Shown: one piece after another, positions 37,601-52,600 of the stretch | Layout of the letters: each line of letters begins with the position of its first letter | Position numbering within the stretch: the first letter of the stretch is position 1 | From: Aplysia californica | Taxonomy: Eukaryota > Mollusca > Gastropoda > Aplysiida > Aplysiidae | Assembly (NCBI RefSeq): GCF_000002075.1 | Contig: NW_004797404.1 | Location: 503,085-567,084, forward strand | Reading direction: 5' to 3' | DNA: 64,000 bases | The notes under the pieces: model-generated | What the model was told of the DNA's origin: nothing | The model's input: the letters and a program-made list of their open reading frames with translations, nothing else | The model's database searches: none | Position numbers and translations under genes: made by a program

Positions 37601-40600
37601 TCATAAAAAGGGAAGAGTCTGACAGAACAGTGAGAGTGGTGTGCAGTGCAGAGCAGAGATACAATGCACTTATATGAGCTGTCAACTCATAGTGACTGAA
37701 AAAATAGTGGTGCAACCATTCTAAAGCAAACACAAAAGTGAAATACTGGAACAAAGATAAACACATTTAACTTAGGAGTCTCATCCAAGGAAAGTGTAAA
37801 TGCACAACCTTACACTGATTGTGTTAAAAATAAAATGATAGTGCTTTCATAAGCAAATGATACAAAGAACTATGAAAGGGACTGCTGACATTTATTCAAC
37901 ATATTTGGAAAATATACAGAAAAACACATTCCGGTACAACAAAACTGTATACCACAAAAATACACACTGAATCAAGTTCACCACATTAACATTTCAAGTG
38001 TTGTTCTCTTACTTCTCATGTTCAACTTTCCATGATTGCAATTCCTCAATAATACTGTTCATTTCATCTTCAGCTTTCAATGGAACATCCTCAGCATTTT
38101 CTGAGTGATTGAATATTGCTCCCTGAAAAATACAATTGAATAAAAAAAAAGTTCATAATCAAACTCTTAAAGACGAGATAATCACAACCATCTCATTAAA
38201 TCATTTTGAGCATGTTTAGAATAAATTAAAAAAGAGTTTACAGCAAGTTGAAAAATAGACTAGAAGTGTGTTACGGAATTAGCACGTGAATTGTGGGAGG
38301 GGGAAAAGAAAAAAGCTGATATTTATGTTACATACTGTGTGTATCTATGTGTTTATTTGATGAGCAATTGTACCTACTGTCCCAAACTCGATGACAGCTA
38401 TAGAACATTTAATAACTTCTCCAGATTTGCACAGATCTGCACCAAATTTGAGAGGAGTTGTGTTTGATCGTTCAAATGCCATGATCTAAGCTCAAATCTG
38501 TACTGGTCAGATTGGCACCTCTGAATCAGCTATGTCCTGGAGTAACCCAGGAAAAACCTTTTGCATTAGAAAATATTTCAAATCCAAAAAGAAAATTCAA
38601 ATCTGTTATTGCAGGGGGTAGGAGCTGATTCCCATTCAACATCTTGTACACCTTCTCAAAGTGCAACCTGAGGGTTGGTACAAACAGTCCACAGTAGGGG
38701 ACGTCTGTCATAAAGCTATTAAGGAAGGGAGTAAGCATTAACAAAACCGTGTGAAACGTGGAATCAGTTCGCGCTCCAGTCAAGACAACACGAAAGCAGT
38801 CTGATCGAGGACTTAGCAGTAAACAAGGCTTGTCAAAGTCTCAGACTTACAGAATTTTAAGGCATGATTAGAAAATGGAGATATATCACATTTTTGTCCT
38901 TCAAGAAAAACCCAAGACAATGCTTTGGAGGGAAAGACAGTGAGTACGTGGGTTTTAAAGACAAGTAAGACAGAGAGAGAATTTTCAACTCTCTGCTCAC
39001 TTTAGCAACGAGGCTCATTTTAACGGAACTAGAAAAGTCAATTCAAGAAACTCTGTGCATTGAGAAACAGAAAGACCAGATGATATGAATGACAGGAGCT
39101 CAGAAATCCAGACAACGACTTTGTAAGAGCTACCATGCCACAGCAGTGTCAAAATGCTGCACTAAACTAGTCAGAACATGGAAATGCATTGCACGGAATA
39201 GGGGCCGGAGCATCTTTTGTAAAACTAACAGTTCTAATGCAGATTCCTTTTTCAAGCAATAAATCGTGTAACTGTCTGTCCAGATGTTCCTTAATGTTTC
39301 TACCAAAGGACTTTGATGTATTTAAAGGGATTTTTATTTTATTCAGCTTTTTCTGGTGGTCATCAAGTTTGGGATACACTGTACAAGCTGTAATTTTTTA
39401 TCAAAGGCATTGAATCAAAATACATTGCCTTCTTACTGCTCCATACCCTGTGAGTTCCCTGGTCACACACCTGAACATTTGTTAGCTCCATCTCAGCGAA
39501 TGGCGGTATAAATCTAGCACTCACCCTAAGGCAGCTGAACTGCACAAGTCATGTCGTCTCACCGTGTCAGGGCGAAAAGGGTTAACTCTTTTTATCCGGG
39601 CTACGAGTATACTCGTAACGAGGACCAGTCCGCGCTACGAGTATTCTCAGAACAGCGATACGGTCTCGTCAAAGAAGCTAGTTCTGCTTGTAATTACCAA
39701 AATACGCAAATACGGCGATGCTAGCTCTGCCTGAATATTTTAATTTTCCAATGAACAGTGGTTTCTTTGTTTTTGATGGGTGTAGAAGCTTGAAAGATGT
39801 CTCAAAAACGCACATCACGACCGACGAAGTACTTTTTGAAGTTGCGCTGGGTTGTGAGGGGGAATGATTCTAATTTGATGATAGTGACTCTGAAATAAGT
39901 GCCGTAAATTCCTTTGTGGATGATAAGAAACATGACTTAGACTCATGTAATAGCGATTTAAATCATGGTGAAGGGGTCAGTACTGGAATCCGTGTTCGAT
40001 GGGTAGGGCTAGATCTAGATCTATAAAATCCAATGGGACGTCGTGGGCGCGGCAATCAGGGTCAAGTTCGAGGGTTGAATATACTTCAAAATCTACATTG
40101 TGCTATTGGTGTATTTCCTAACCACATACATTTACAAAAACTACATTCAATTTCTAACATAACTGCCAAATTTCCTTAAAACCTTAGAGTAAAAGTAAGA
40201 AATATAGCACTTTGAACTATACGCACTGACCTCCGACTCATACGGCGCGGCGGCCCCAGGACGGGTACAGAGTCCGTGGGGGTACGGCTAGGATAAAAAG
40301 AGTTAAGGTAAAAGTAATGATTGATTTTAAGCTGAACATAAATCAGTTACTCATACTAGCTTCATTAATACTTTATTTACCCAATGAAAGAAGTGCAGTT
40401 TCATTTCAAGTGACTCTGTAATACACTGACTCAATTCACAGAGCCCAAAAACATAGATATTAAAAATGCTTCCTGAAAAACATTTTACTTTAAGAGTAAG
40501 GCAAATTTACTCCAAAGTGAAATTGAGAAAAAGAATGTTGTGATCCAGTTAAGAAATCCTATTAATATTCATGTTCAGATCTCAAACTTGCATTTATTCA

Positions 40601-43600
40601 ACTCTGTGGGACTACAGAACACAACTAGAATGGGGTACCTCACTCGAGCCATCTGTACCCCTTAAGAGGCTATTGAGAAAACAACATTCACAACTGAACA
40701 TTAATTTGCTTGAGACCCCTGAGATACTGACCACTAAAAATACAAGACAGCCATAATTCTCGCGAGAAATTGACTATTTAGAGAAATACATGTCTTTCCA
40801 CTCCTTCACTTGCGGTAAACAAGGAGAAAACCGTTCTAGAAATGAATCTAGGAAAGTTTGTCGATAGCAAGTAGCACCATGAATTTTAAAACTTTCTGTG
40901 AGAACTTGAGTCAGAAGGACTACCCCTGGGGAGGACTTGTCACAGCCTGTCCCCTCTTTGGGTCTCCTCTACACAACCTCTTCCCCCCCCCCCCCCCCAC
41001 ACCACCCCCTAACCTCAGTGGGTCAAGGTAAAATTTAAATTAAAACCCAATAGCAGGTGATAGCCCTTTTGCGTGTTCAGTAACAACTGGTTCAAGGCGA
41101 TGGGACACAACCCTTTACTTCTCTCTGTGAAGATTCCCACACCATGGTGTTAGACTGGGTTTGATAAATTGGACTTTGTTAGTGGAAAAGAATAACTCAA
41201 GCTATCTGAAGTCCCTTCCTATGCACCTTCCAAACAGCCTCACATATTCAAGGTCATTGCCGCTAATTCAACAAACCTTCTGCATGAGTTTGCTCAGTCC
41301 CTTTTGGATTTCTTCCTTGGACCCTGCGCCTCCTTTTCTCCTCTGTCTCAAGGCTTTGGACGGGTTTCCACAAATGACTCCACCAATAGTGAGTTCACTG
41401 GAGGACTCTATGCCTTCCACAGCATCTGTGAACAGTTTTGTGAGAGTGAAAAAACCTGCCCTTTGATAAATCACAACAAAATTATGTTGTAGAGGTGTTA
41501 TTCAAAATTGTAACTGTAAAGGAAATAGTTGAAGCAAAAAGGAACATAGCCCCACACCTTATTAGAAAAGATGAGCATTGTTCATATTATCCCATGGAGG
41601 AAAATATTTTCTCTAAATAAATTTGGAACTAACAGCAACAAAAATCCTGCTTGTGCTATGTTGTAGAGAACCTTTTTCTTATTAAAAAGAACAATTGTCT
41701 ACAATAAATAAAGGGCATAAACATTGTGAAATTGAATGTTAAAAATCAGAAAATTTAAGGCTTTCAACTGCGATGTGAAAGATATTTCATATTTTTGTTC
41801 TTGTCACAGCATGCCTTGAGCCAGTCTGCCAGATGACATTATGCTGCCATAATAATACTTCACTGTTTTTACTCAAAACATTACCTAGTTGGCATTTTTA
41901 CTTGATATAAGATAAACATGTTAGGGGTACTGTAATTAATTTGTGACCCCTATTGGCATGTCTTTCAGTTTCTAATGCATATCAGGGTAGAAAGGGAAAA
42001 TAGTATCCATTCATACGACAGTTGTTTTTCTTAAAATGAAAAACCAAGATGCACCTTTAGTGAGTGTGTTAACTATGGTATGGAAAGCCTTGCAAACTCT
42101 CTTGATTCAAGACAATGTAGACAATGAAATCCAACCATCATGTATTAACAGAAAGTTTTCTAGACTTTTTATCGTCTTTGAAAAGAACAACAGCTTTCTA
42201 AGAGAATTCCTATCTCCTTCTCCAGTGAATATCCTTATCAGTTTTGCTACCAATCCATAAAGTTGACCCTCTTCACTCTTCGTCCTCGCACTACATCAGT
42301 CCTTTAGCACCACAATTAGTGTCTGCAGTCCAAATAGAACACCACTGCTAGTGACCTTATAAGTGTCAACAGGAACAAAAGTACAGAAAAACAGTTTATA
42401 ACGGTCAACTGTATAAGACAATCACCTGTACAAACGGCCACTTTCAAGTTCCTGAAGGCATTTTTTAAAAACATAATAAAGACACTGTGTTTGACATCCA
42501 CCTGCCTAATAAAACCATATTCCTTCTCAACCATGGGTGGCTGTCTTAGAAAAGTTCGATTGTTTTGTGCACGGTTGACTTATACATCTCAAAATCGTTA
42601 AGTTCTCACTCTTATGCTGTACAAACAATAAAGCACTCTTACGCTTGATTCTGTATTATAGTGTGGGCATATCGGACACATTCTGTTTCTGTTCTTACTG
42701 ACATCATCTGATCCAAGCATTGTCCATCCATTGCTGGATGTAGCCCTCGACAGTGCTCTCCAGTACAGGCTATCTTCAGTTTGTCCATGCCATGTTATAG
42801 AAAAGATTTCTTAAAGTCACCCCATTATCTCCAGGATAGTCTGCCTGCACTTCTTCCTTGTCCGTATCTTGGAAGCTACTATGTGCAGCTCTTTGCCCAT
42901 CTGGTATCTGAACACCTTACTATATGCCCTGCCCATCTCCATTTGTTTTTAAATGTAGTTCTAAAGCGTATGTGACACTCTTTTTCCTTCTCACTTCTAG
43001 GCAAGATACTTTGTCCTCGAGTTTAATCCATTAAGCTCATTACACCAGTATATCAGTTCAACTTTTATTCTCTATTACACCCCAGCACTTTTTAACTAAT
43101 GCTGAGATCAGACACTTTGATTGTGAGTTTTGCAGAAAGACGTCTGTACCTATAATGCATATATATATTTTATAATTATTGTTTCAAATTTTACCATTTT
43201 TCATTGAACTAAAAAATCCTGACACAAAATGTCCTTGAAAGAAATAGTAACTGCATCTGAAGTGCTGAACCATACTGGGGAACTTTCTGAATTAGACACT
43301 CAATTTAGATTACCCAAAAAGCGAAACTTTGAATCAGTTTTAAACAACGCAATAGATCTCAATTTGAAATTTAATGAAAGCATTAGATCGAGAAATAAAA
43401 TGAAATTCCAGGAAGAGGCATTTGCAGTCATTACAATCAACCAAACATCCTGTCTAACAACTGATCTACAACCTCCTCTCAAAGCATTATGGCACAGTCA
43501 ATCTCACACTTTCTCCAAAAAAGTCCACTATGTTGAAGAGCGATTTACAGAAAGAAAGTTATGGGATCAAACTTAAAAACATTCAACTGGTCGTTTTCAC

Positions 43601-46600
43601 CCAAGAAGCGTGATAGCCCTATGTATAGTATAGGGCTGACCCATTTTGACAGGGAAGCGCGCAAACCCTATATAAAGGGCATAGACCCTCACTTTCTGTA
43701 ATGAAAAATTTCAGTGTTCCTTATAAGGTAAATGACGTATTAAATTGCACATAAAAATTATAAATAGTGACCACAGAGTTTGCAAATTATTTTGAATTCG
43801 TAACGCATCCCTTGCCCAGATATCAATCGATAAAGTGGCACGGTCCAGCTGAATGACTACATTCTGTTATCGCTTGTTCCGCGGTGCAATTTTACTAATT
43901 GACAACTTCGTCCCGTTTTACACTTTATTTGTAATGGTATGATTGCCTATCATTTTTTAAGGGGTCATTCTATCAGCTTTGAGAAAAGATATGGTTTCAC
44001 ATGTCTTTTATCATCTGTTGAGCCGTGAATGGTCATTATTTAGTAGCAGGTATAAATCTCAGCTGATACCCCCACCAAACCCCAATGTTTACAACTGATC
44101 AGCCGTGGAGGCGAGGCATTTGGGACAAGTTACTTCAGATAAAACAGTGCGTGCTTTCAGGGTGATTTATCCTTTAACCCATTGCACCCGCAATACGAGT
44201 ATACTCGTAGCTGCCACGTGCTTCTGTCCATCCAGCTAGGACTACAGTCGTATCAAAATACCAGTCCACAAAATCGAGTCTGAACCACTTATCCAGGTTT
44301 CTATTGAAAGTAACAGGTCGCTTGCGGCTTGTAAAAACATTTGCTAGCTTGTTTTGATCCAGTTTTTTGTCAAGTACGAGTCAGTTTTGTTGTTTTGTTA
44401 CTGCAAATCATAGCAAAAAAGCAAGCACTGAAATCTTCATGGACGAGAAAAAAAAAGCAACCACAAAAAAACAAAACAATGCCAAGGCTATTTTTGTGTT
44501 TGTTATAATACATGAACCATGTTTTTAGTTTTGTTTTAAGCATAGGCGGCAAAGAAAGCAAAAGTAGACATAAATCTAAAAGAACAAAGCCATCAGATTG
44601 ATTTTAGAGCCTTGAAAACTTCGAAGAAAAGCTAGACCTAGACAACAGATTTACTATAAATTGCTATGGGTAAATCGAGTGCCGATGAGTCGCAGTCGGA
44701 CGAAGAATATATCTGTTTTCTCAGCTCTTTCCTTCGTCTTTCTCTCTAATGATATTTGGCCCACAATGTGTGACTAAGGTTAGTAATAGTGTGTCGAATT
44801 CAGACCGATTTTTTTCCCCCGGCTCACGGCAAGCCAGGTGGACACAAGTGCACTGCCCGCGGCAACGTCGGGTGAATTGGGTTAAAAGACAGCAGATAAA
44901 AATAACAGCATACCACTAGAAACAGGGCGGACTGAAGCAGACGTCCCAGGCCTAGTGGGGGTGCTGGGTCCGCTCATGGTCTGTGGCCGGCGCGAAGCAG
45001 AGAGAGGACGAAAACCTGAGGAGGGTCGGAGGGCAGAGCCAGGGCGGTAGCTGGTGGCTGGACGGAGAGCCGCCGATGGTGGACGCTCTGGGGAGAATTT
45101 GAACAAGATGAAGTTCAGCAAAAAGTTTCATCAACACACTCTTCGCTTTTGTAAGAACATTCAGAGTAACATGCAAAAAAAAAATGTGGACATGAAGGCT
45201 GTCTTCTTGTCCACCTAGCTGTCAGTATCTCTTCAGTAGCAATTGTGTTTTCTACAGAGTAAGGTGTTGGAAATACAATCACAGCTTCAAGGGTTCAATT
45301 CTCAGCTCTGAAGGGCATACGCTATTTTAAAATCTATCAATGTTTCCACAATATTAGGTGATTTCTGAAACAGTAACTAATAAATAAAACTTCACAGACT
45401 GAGGGATGAGGTCAGGACAAATGGATTCACTCTTAGAAATAAGCATGTCTACTGAGCTGATGCGGCATTAATGCCATTGTGGTGGCAAGTCTACTCAGTA
45501 GACACTTGTGGTAATCAAATGTAGGAATGAATAATTTCAATCTTATCCAGTTCAGCTTTTTATGAGAACTTAGAAAAGGGAGTACAATTATGTGTGATCT
45601 AAAAAAAAGTGCACCTGAAAGCAGTTTATTGCATATATTTGTGTGGTTTGTGTTAAATTACATATTAGCTTTCTGAATGTAAATAAAAAAAGGAAAGGAA
45701 AGACAATTAACTTATCAAAAAAATTAAATCATATAAGGGTGGAAAAAAGCCACAGGGCAGTTTTTTTTCTAATATAGACAGTGAATATGAATATAATGAT
45801 TCTTCATAGTCCAATGTTGATCATTATGTTATTCTTGACAACAATTACTGTGATTCCAGTCAATCTCAAACTAGTGACAATGAAGTGAATTACACTACAT
45901 CTAGTAGCCCTGGTTCCAGCGTTGAGCGCCCGGTATCTTATTTATCTGGTCTGGTAAAGTAAATAACCAACTAAAGGAAAATGAATGAGCAAAGCATGGC
46001 CTCAGAGTCGTGCTATTCTTTGTGCAGCTATAAAAAGAGCAAGGCCATTTTTTAGGGGAGTGAAAAAGAGTGTAAGAGAAATGCATACTTCATGGGAAGA
46101 AATGACTGAAGATGAACGTGCAAACTACCAGTCTATTCCTCACAGTTGTGACACAAAAAAGCTTGTAACAAAATTCATTATCTAAGGAAATATCAGGAAG
46201 ATGACTGTGCCTATTTACAAATGGCTACACTACCCTGCAAGACTGATTTTGAAAACCTACCTGGCTGATTTTCTCCAATAGAGGCCAGGAAAATGAAAAA
46301 AAAATGACAGTGGCTTCTATTGTTTCTGCTCATTTTCTTCTTTTATCATAAATATCTGCTAGCCTGTCCAATCTTCATACTTTTTAAAATATTCTCCTTG
46401 GTAATACATGCCTGTAGGATTGAAAATATATTTTTCTAAAATTATGAAATTGCTAATGTATGCTTATTTTCCATTAAAGGTGTGTGACAAGACAGGGAAT
46501 AGGCCTATGACTTGTAAGGGTCAATCCATTAGTTAGATTCATGCAGAGTGAGCTAAATTCAGTAATGTCATTCCAAAGCCCCGATATCTCATGCCACCCC

Positions 46601-49600
46601 CAATAAATTTCATAAAGATAAAGCTAACATAAGCAAATTTTAAAACTTACACGCTTTTTTCCCCTATTGACACAATAAATAATTAAAGAGGTGGGCTGCT
46701 TCCACTCTACCTGTCTGGGCCAACTCAGGCTGAGAGGAACACAGCCGAAAAACGGAGATACTTAATAAAATTTTTCACGACACAGGAAGCTAACTCATGT
46801 GTTCTACATGCCACGGTGAAATGCCTAATCACTTCACCACAGTTGTCGTTCAAAATAAACAGCTGCAAGTGCTGCTTCTACTCTTAATAGTCCCAATTAC
46901 AGCATTGCAGGAGGCTCCACACATATCATCACTGACTAACGGGCATGCTTTCCCTTCACCTCCAAACATCTGTCCAAAGACAACCGATGCTCCTCCATTT
47001 TATGGGTGTAGGATGAGCACAGACTCGCCATCAGCAAGACTGCACCCTGAAAAGTTGTAGACTATAGATCTGAGGTAACATGAAGGACGGATATTTTACG
47101 TTTGTTTCTTTGATTAAAGAGAAGCACATCGACACAATAGTGGTCAGTAAGTGTTGGGAAAAAGTAAGACAGACAGATAGAAACAACAGAGGGAAAGTAA
47201 AGAAGGAGAATCCATCAGTGGGGCCCTCCAACCACCCACAAAGGTATTTTAAAAATTAATTTGAGGAAAATTAAAACCAACCTCCAATTGCTTGAGCTTC
47301 ATTGGATACTTCTTGGTTTTCACTAAACTCCTGCTGTAAGAAAGCATCTTTCTGTAGTTCTTCCAAGTACGCCCAGTCTTCATCAAACACATTGTGTTTT
47401 ATCAGGGAAGAGGACGCTTCATCCAGCCTCTCATCATCCAGCACCAGTAGATTTGGCAAAAGTTTCTTAATTGTCTGTCTGTAGTCATAGCCAGGCTGCA
47501 TGATTGCAGGATGGAAAATATCAGGGGAAAAGAAGATATAGTCAAAACGTGTACTCTGTATCTGATAGTTATACTCTAGTTAAATTCCAGTTATATCTGC
47601 CCCTGTTCAGTTATATTAGCAAAAATTTTGACCAAACCAACCAGTCATAAGTACACAAGGTCATAGAAAAGTTTGAAAATGTCCTTTCTGCTTCAAAGTC
47701 TAGAACGAAAAATCAGAGAAAAGTACGCATGGAGTTTTAATGAGCAAAGTTAAGACAAGACATAACTTTCTAATACATTATCACATGTGGTTATGAATCA
47801 GGCTCAATTCATTTGTGGAGCAGTATTAATTCCAATTCTCACAATCTTGAAAATCTAAAAGAAAACGATTCAAACCATGGTTGAGTGACTATAAACCACT
47901 GAAAAGATAGAATCAAGCTCTAAAACTTGTACAAGGTTTTGTTTATAGGCGTGACATGACTTCTAAGATAAAATTTGATAAGAATGACATAGTATTGGTT
48001 CAAAAGATATAGAAGGAAGTCAGAGCCTCAGGGTCTAAGGTAATATTCTATTCTAGCAAAAAAAAAAAAAAAGCCACCATCATGAAATTAAGGACAAAGA
48101 GCATACTTCCGTGCTCAAGCTATAAAGAAAAAGCAGACTGATAATAGTAGAATGTCCTCAAGGTATGTTTAGAACTAAAAATTTCCACTAGCAATACTCT
48201 AGATTTACAGTTCGGAATAGGTACTTATATGTACTAAAATTCATCAGGTTATTTCCAATGAAATTTTCTGGGACTAGTTCAGAAGTCACATTCAACTATG
48301 AAACTCAAGACAAAAGTACCAAAGTCATTGGAAGAGCTAAAGATAATTGATTTTAAAGCCTGCGCAAAAAAAATAAAAGTAAAAAGATGTTACTGAATTT
48401 AAAATAAAAACATCAGAAAAAGAAGAAATGCATTAACAAGAAGTAGGCAGTTTCATAATCTTTCAAATACTTGCAAGGTGGGCTTTGAAATGAGCTAAGA
48501 TGAAAGCGCAAAACATCCAGACTCATATCTCCAAGGTTAAGTTCATTTATCATTTAATACTCTCACAAACACGACACTCTCTGACTTTCAAAATCAAAGC
48601 ATAAAATTGCATTAAAATATAAATTAATGCATTAACTTTCCCAATATCTTGTCAAAGCTACGTTAGTAATACTTTATCTGGACTGAAATGTCTTTGTGAA
48701 CACCATCACAGGCTTGCCAACTTTTTCAAAACCCAACCAGGAAAACACAACATTGCAAGATAACACCAATTTGCATAACAATGAGCAAAATTACATAAAG
48801 TAAGACTGGTTTTGGTGAATGTGATAAAGCCCTTAACCCTGGCAGTGCGGCAGCCCTATATAAAGGGCGTGAGGCGGGTCATCCAGAGGCGTGATGGCCC
48901 TACATATAGGGCCGACCTACTTCGACTGGCATAGACCCTGAACTTTTTATTATGGAAAATTTCACTGTTCCTTATATGGTAAATGACAAGGTAAATTGCA
49001 GGTCAAAGTTATACATAGTGACCATTGAGTCTGCAAGTTATTTTGAATTTGTAGTGCGTCCCTTGGCCTAGAAATCGATTGATAAAGTGATGCAGTCGAG
49101 CTGAACGACTGCACGCTATGTAATCACTTGGTCGGCTGTGCTATTTTATTAATTGACAACTTCATTGTGTTTTGCTCTTTGTTTGTACCGGTTATTTCCG
49201 GTAAGACAGTGCTCGCTTCCAGCCAGGGTTAAAGTTCAGATTTCCAAATCTGGGACAGTCCTGTGAAATTTGGGACAATCGGAAAGCCTGCTATCAAAAC
49301 ACTCAAAGGTATAGGTGGATACCTCATCATGAGTAGGCGAGGGACAAACGCAGATTGGATTTCCATCCAACGCTAATCTCCTTAGTCTTGGGCAAAGGGA
49401 TAGATATTGAACTTGTGTGATGTCATCAACGTTATTCCTGTGATTTGGAATAGAAAAATAAGTAAAGACATGATATCACAACTATTCCACTGGAAAATCT
49501 TTCTAAATGATTGTTAACTCATAAAGATGGCGAAAGTACACACATTCTCACACTGGTACACACACACACACAAACACGCACACACACACACACACACACA

Positions 49601-52600
49601 CATGTATGTAAAAAAATTTAGAATTTTGTTAAATTTCTAATACATGGTAAGAATGACCAATCAAAGTATCAATTTTCAGTTTATTCGCAGGATCTACCAA
49701 TTGGCAAGACTATCTCATACAAAGTGATAAACCAGCTGAAGAGATTGAGACACAATCTTTGTTTATATACCCTCCACCCACACTCCCCCCCCCAAAAAAA
49801 AACCTATTAAAGTCAGTCACGAAACAGTTTCCTTTCAAGAGGTAATATGTGTCACGATGTGGTGGAATCAGGCACACATCAATTTTTGAGCTTGTAGAGT
49901 TATTGGTATTATCAGAAAGCTTATTCATTTGCTTTGCTTTAAATAAAAATAATATCTATCTAGCTTGAATAGCAGTCAAGATGTTTGCAATTGAAGAAGG
50001 TGGGGTAGCCTGATGTCAGTCGTAAGATTAATGAGAAAATGGCAACCAAAGTTTGATAACTTCAATAGCGTAAGAGTTCTTGAAAACTGAAAATTACCTA
50101 TTTTGTGTCTTTAAACAAGTTTTTTTCAGTAAAATTCACATGGAAATGTGTTTTCATATAAACATAAAAGGTGTTTAGCCAAAAAACAAAATTCCTGTAA
50201 AAATTGCCAAACTGAATGGAAAATGCCTTTTTCTTCGATTTCATTATTTTGAGGAGCGCCTGATTTCACCACGATACCTCACATATATCAAATGAGCATA
50301 AGAAGTGAAAGTAGATCAAGAGCTGGGACAGTTGAAAACCTTCTATGTCTCGCTAGAATTTTGATTACCATGAGCTCCATTGCAGATACGGAGCCAGCAT
50401 AAACAAGTCTCTTTTTATCCCCCTCCCTGTTGCTAATAATAACTACTAGGGATAGTGACTTACCCTTCCAAATCTAAAATTTCCAAGTGTTCCAACATAG
50501 AAATAGGACTAATGTCTGTAACCTCATTATACTCCAGATACAGCTCTTTGAGGTTAAGCATGGAGGAAATCCCATCCAGTTCCTCAAGACCACATCTGGT
50601 AAGCCATAGCACACGTAACTTTCTCAGGGATGAGCCTAAGTCCCTGGAAGAGAATAAATTAGTCAACGAGTAAAGGAAATGTCACTCTTCTCATTTATCA
50701 CAAAATCTGCACCCACAACCATTTGACAGGAAGAAGCAGCAAGAAAAGAGGAAAGTGTACGCTCAGCGTAACAGATAATGTGGATAAAGAGTGAACAACC
50801 ATTGGAAAGTTAAACTAATTCCATTTTATGTTACAGATAGAATGAAATAGATCAGCAACAAAGAAAATGGAAGACATCTAAACCTAGAAAAAAGACACAC
50901 AACAATATATTGGGAGTGGTCCAATAACTTTTCACACGAGGACATAAATAGTAATTGTAAACAAATTATGACCCAAAATTTCAATCAAAGTGATTTTAGT
51001 TTTTAGTTTTTTCTATTTGTGTGTTCTTTTGGTGTTGATGTTGCTTGTAATAGAAAATAAAAAGAAGCAGGGAAATGGTGTTGAAGTTTTTTTGGTCATG
51101 AAGGTGAGCGATTTTTGAGTAAGGTTTATACGTTCGTATGCCAGTTTGATTTGGTGTAGGGTGCATGATAGAGCAAAAGCTTTTACAGCATGTGGGCATG
51201 AGTGAATGTACAAAATAAACTTTGATTAAGCAGCTTCTGCAAACAGTTTTCCAGCTGTACCACAGCAAGGAGAAATCACACACAGCGTAATTCTTTGCAT
51301 CTTTGGAGAACTGGACTTTTTACCACGATCATGTCAAAATACAAGATGGGACAAGAACTGCACAAGACTTTTGTGTACCCAGCTCTAGGTACAAATAAGG
51401 AATCAACCCCCGGTGATTATTTTCCAGCTTGCCACCACCAACGATCATGTGAAACATTATATTTAGAATCTAGATATCTGAATGAAACTTCTTTTTTTTG
51501 TGTGTAAATGGCAAATTACCCTCAGTATTAGTACCCGGTAGCGGGTTGGCTATCTCAATTTTCAGTGCATTAAAAAAACTTTTGTACATTGGTTTATATT
51601 TTTTAATGAAACTGGTTTGTTCCTAAATGGGAAGAGTTGACACAGTAACTTACTAAAAATCACAAAAATGTCATGATCTCTTGTTCTTTTATTCACAGAA
51701 CGAGAAATAAAACAGATTTGTTCCTACTAGTACAGGGGAACGAGGTTGAATGTGCTTACAGAATCCCGAATCAGCCTTTAGTCACGAAGCCATTAATGAC
51801 ATGAAAACAACACCTTTCAAATTTAAATATTAAAGGCAGTTTTCAGGATTTTTCATCAGTCATGATTAACAGAAGACTACATCAAAATTTGATTTTTCAC
51901 CCACCCTACCTTTCAGTAAGTTATCATGTCAAGTCACATCTAGTCAAAAGTGTCCTCATTGTTGAGATTCTGAAATATTTCTGTACTTATTTGTGGTACA
52001 CATTATGGTAGATAAGCTCAACATTATTAACACATTGGTCGAAGAAGCCATTTTTAATGTAACTAAAGCTGTCATGCCCATAGAAATCAATTAAAAGTAC
52101 AAAAATCTTTAATTCCCAGGACCAATGACAGTGTAACATCAGAGGCTTAAGAGTCTGATCTGTTCATAAAAGAAAAGGTCTAGGATGAATTTGTTAATTT
52201 GTAAAAAGGTACAGGCACTAAACAGTCCAAACACAAACACACACACAAACACACGTACAAACACACACATACCTGGCACAGGCAATGCTGCTGCCACTCA
52301 GTTTGAGTTCTGTAAGATTAGGCAGCAGTCCACCAAAGTTTCCCAAACTGGTTTCTCTAGAATCAACTTTCAACTCCAATGATTCAACAAGCTCTAGATT
52401 ATCAACCCCAGTTAGAAGTTGCTGTGAAATTATAGCAGTACATTTAATGCAAGAAATGTAGATATCAAAATATAATGAGTATAAAGAAAGACATTTACCT
52501 CACATGCATAAATATTCACGACAGGAAGTGTTGGTTTCCTTGATTTTCATTGGGCAGCTTGCATATAATGCATTTTGTGAAAACTAAACCAAAGCATATC

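Noticed and set aside
43229-43576. 115-codon plus-strand frame inside an LRRC56 intron
   Set aside because: Ordinary-looking composition but no family resemblance, splice context or repeat partner; left as unexplained.
45985-46185. Basic 66-codon frame between LRRC56 exons 6 and 7
   Set aside because: No known motif; adjacent sequence is AT-rich and repeat-like.
46775-46840. tRNA-like sequence on the minus strand
   Set aside because: GTGAAGTGATTAGGCATTTC looks like an A-box arm, but the B box is poor and no clover-leaf closes.
50996-51283. 95-codon minus-strand frame considered as a LINE end
   Set aside because: No RT or endonuclease motif could be confirmed.
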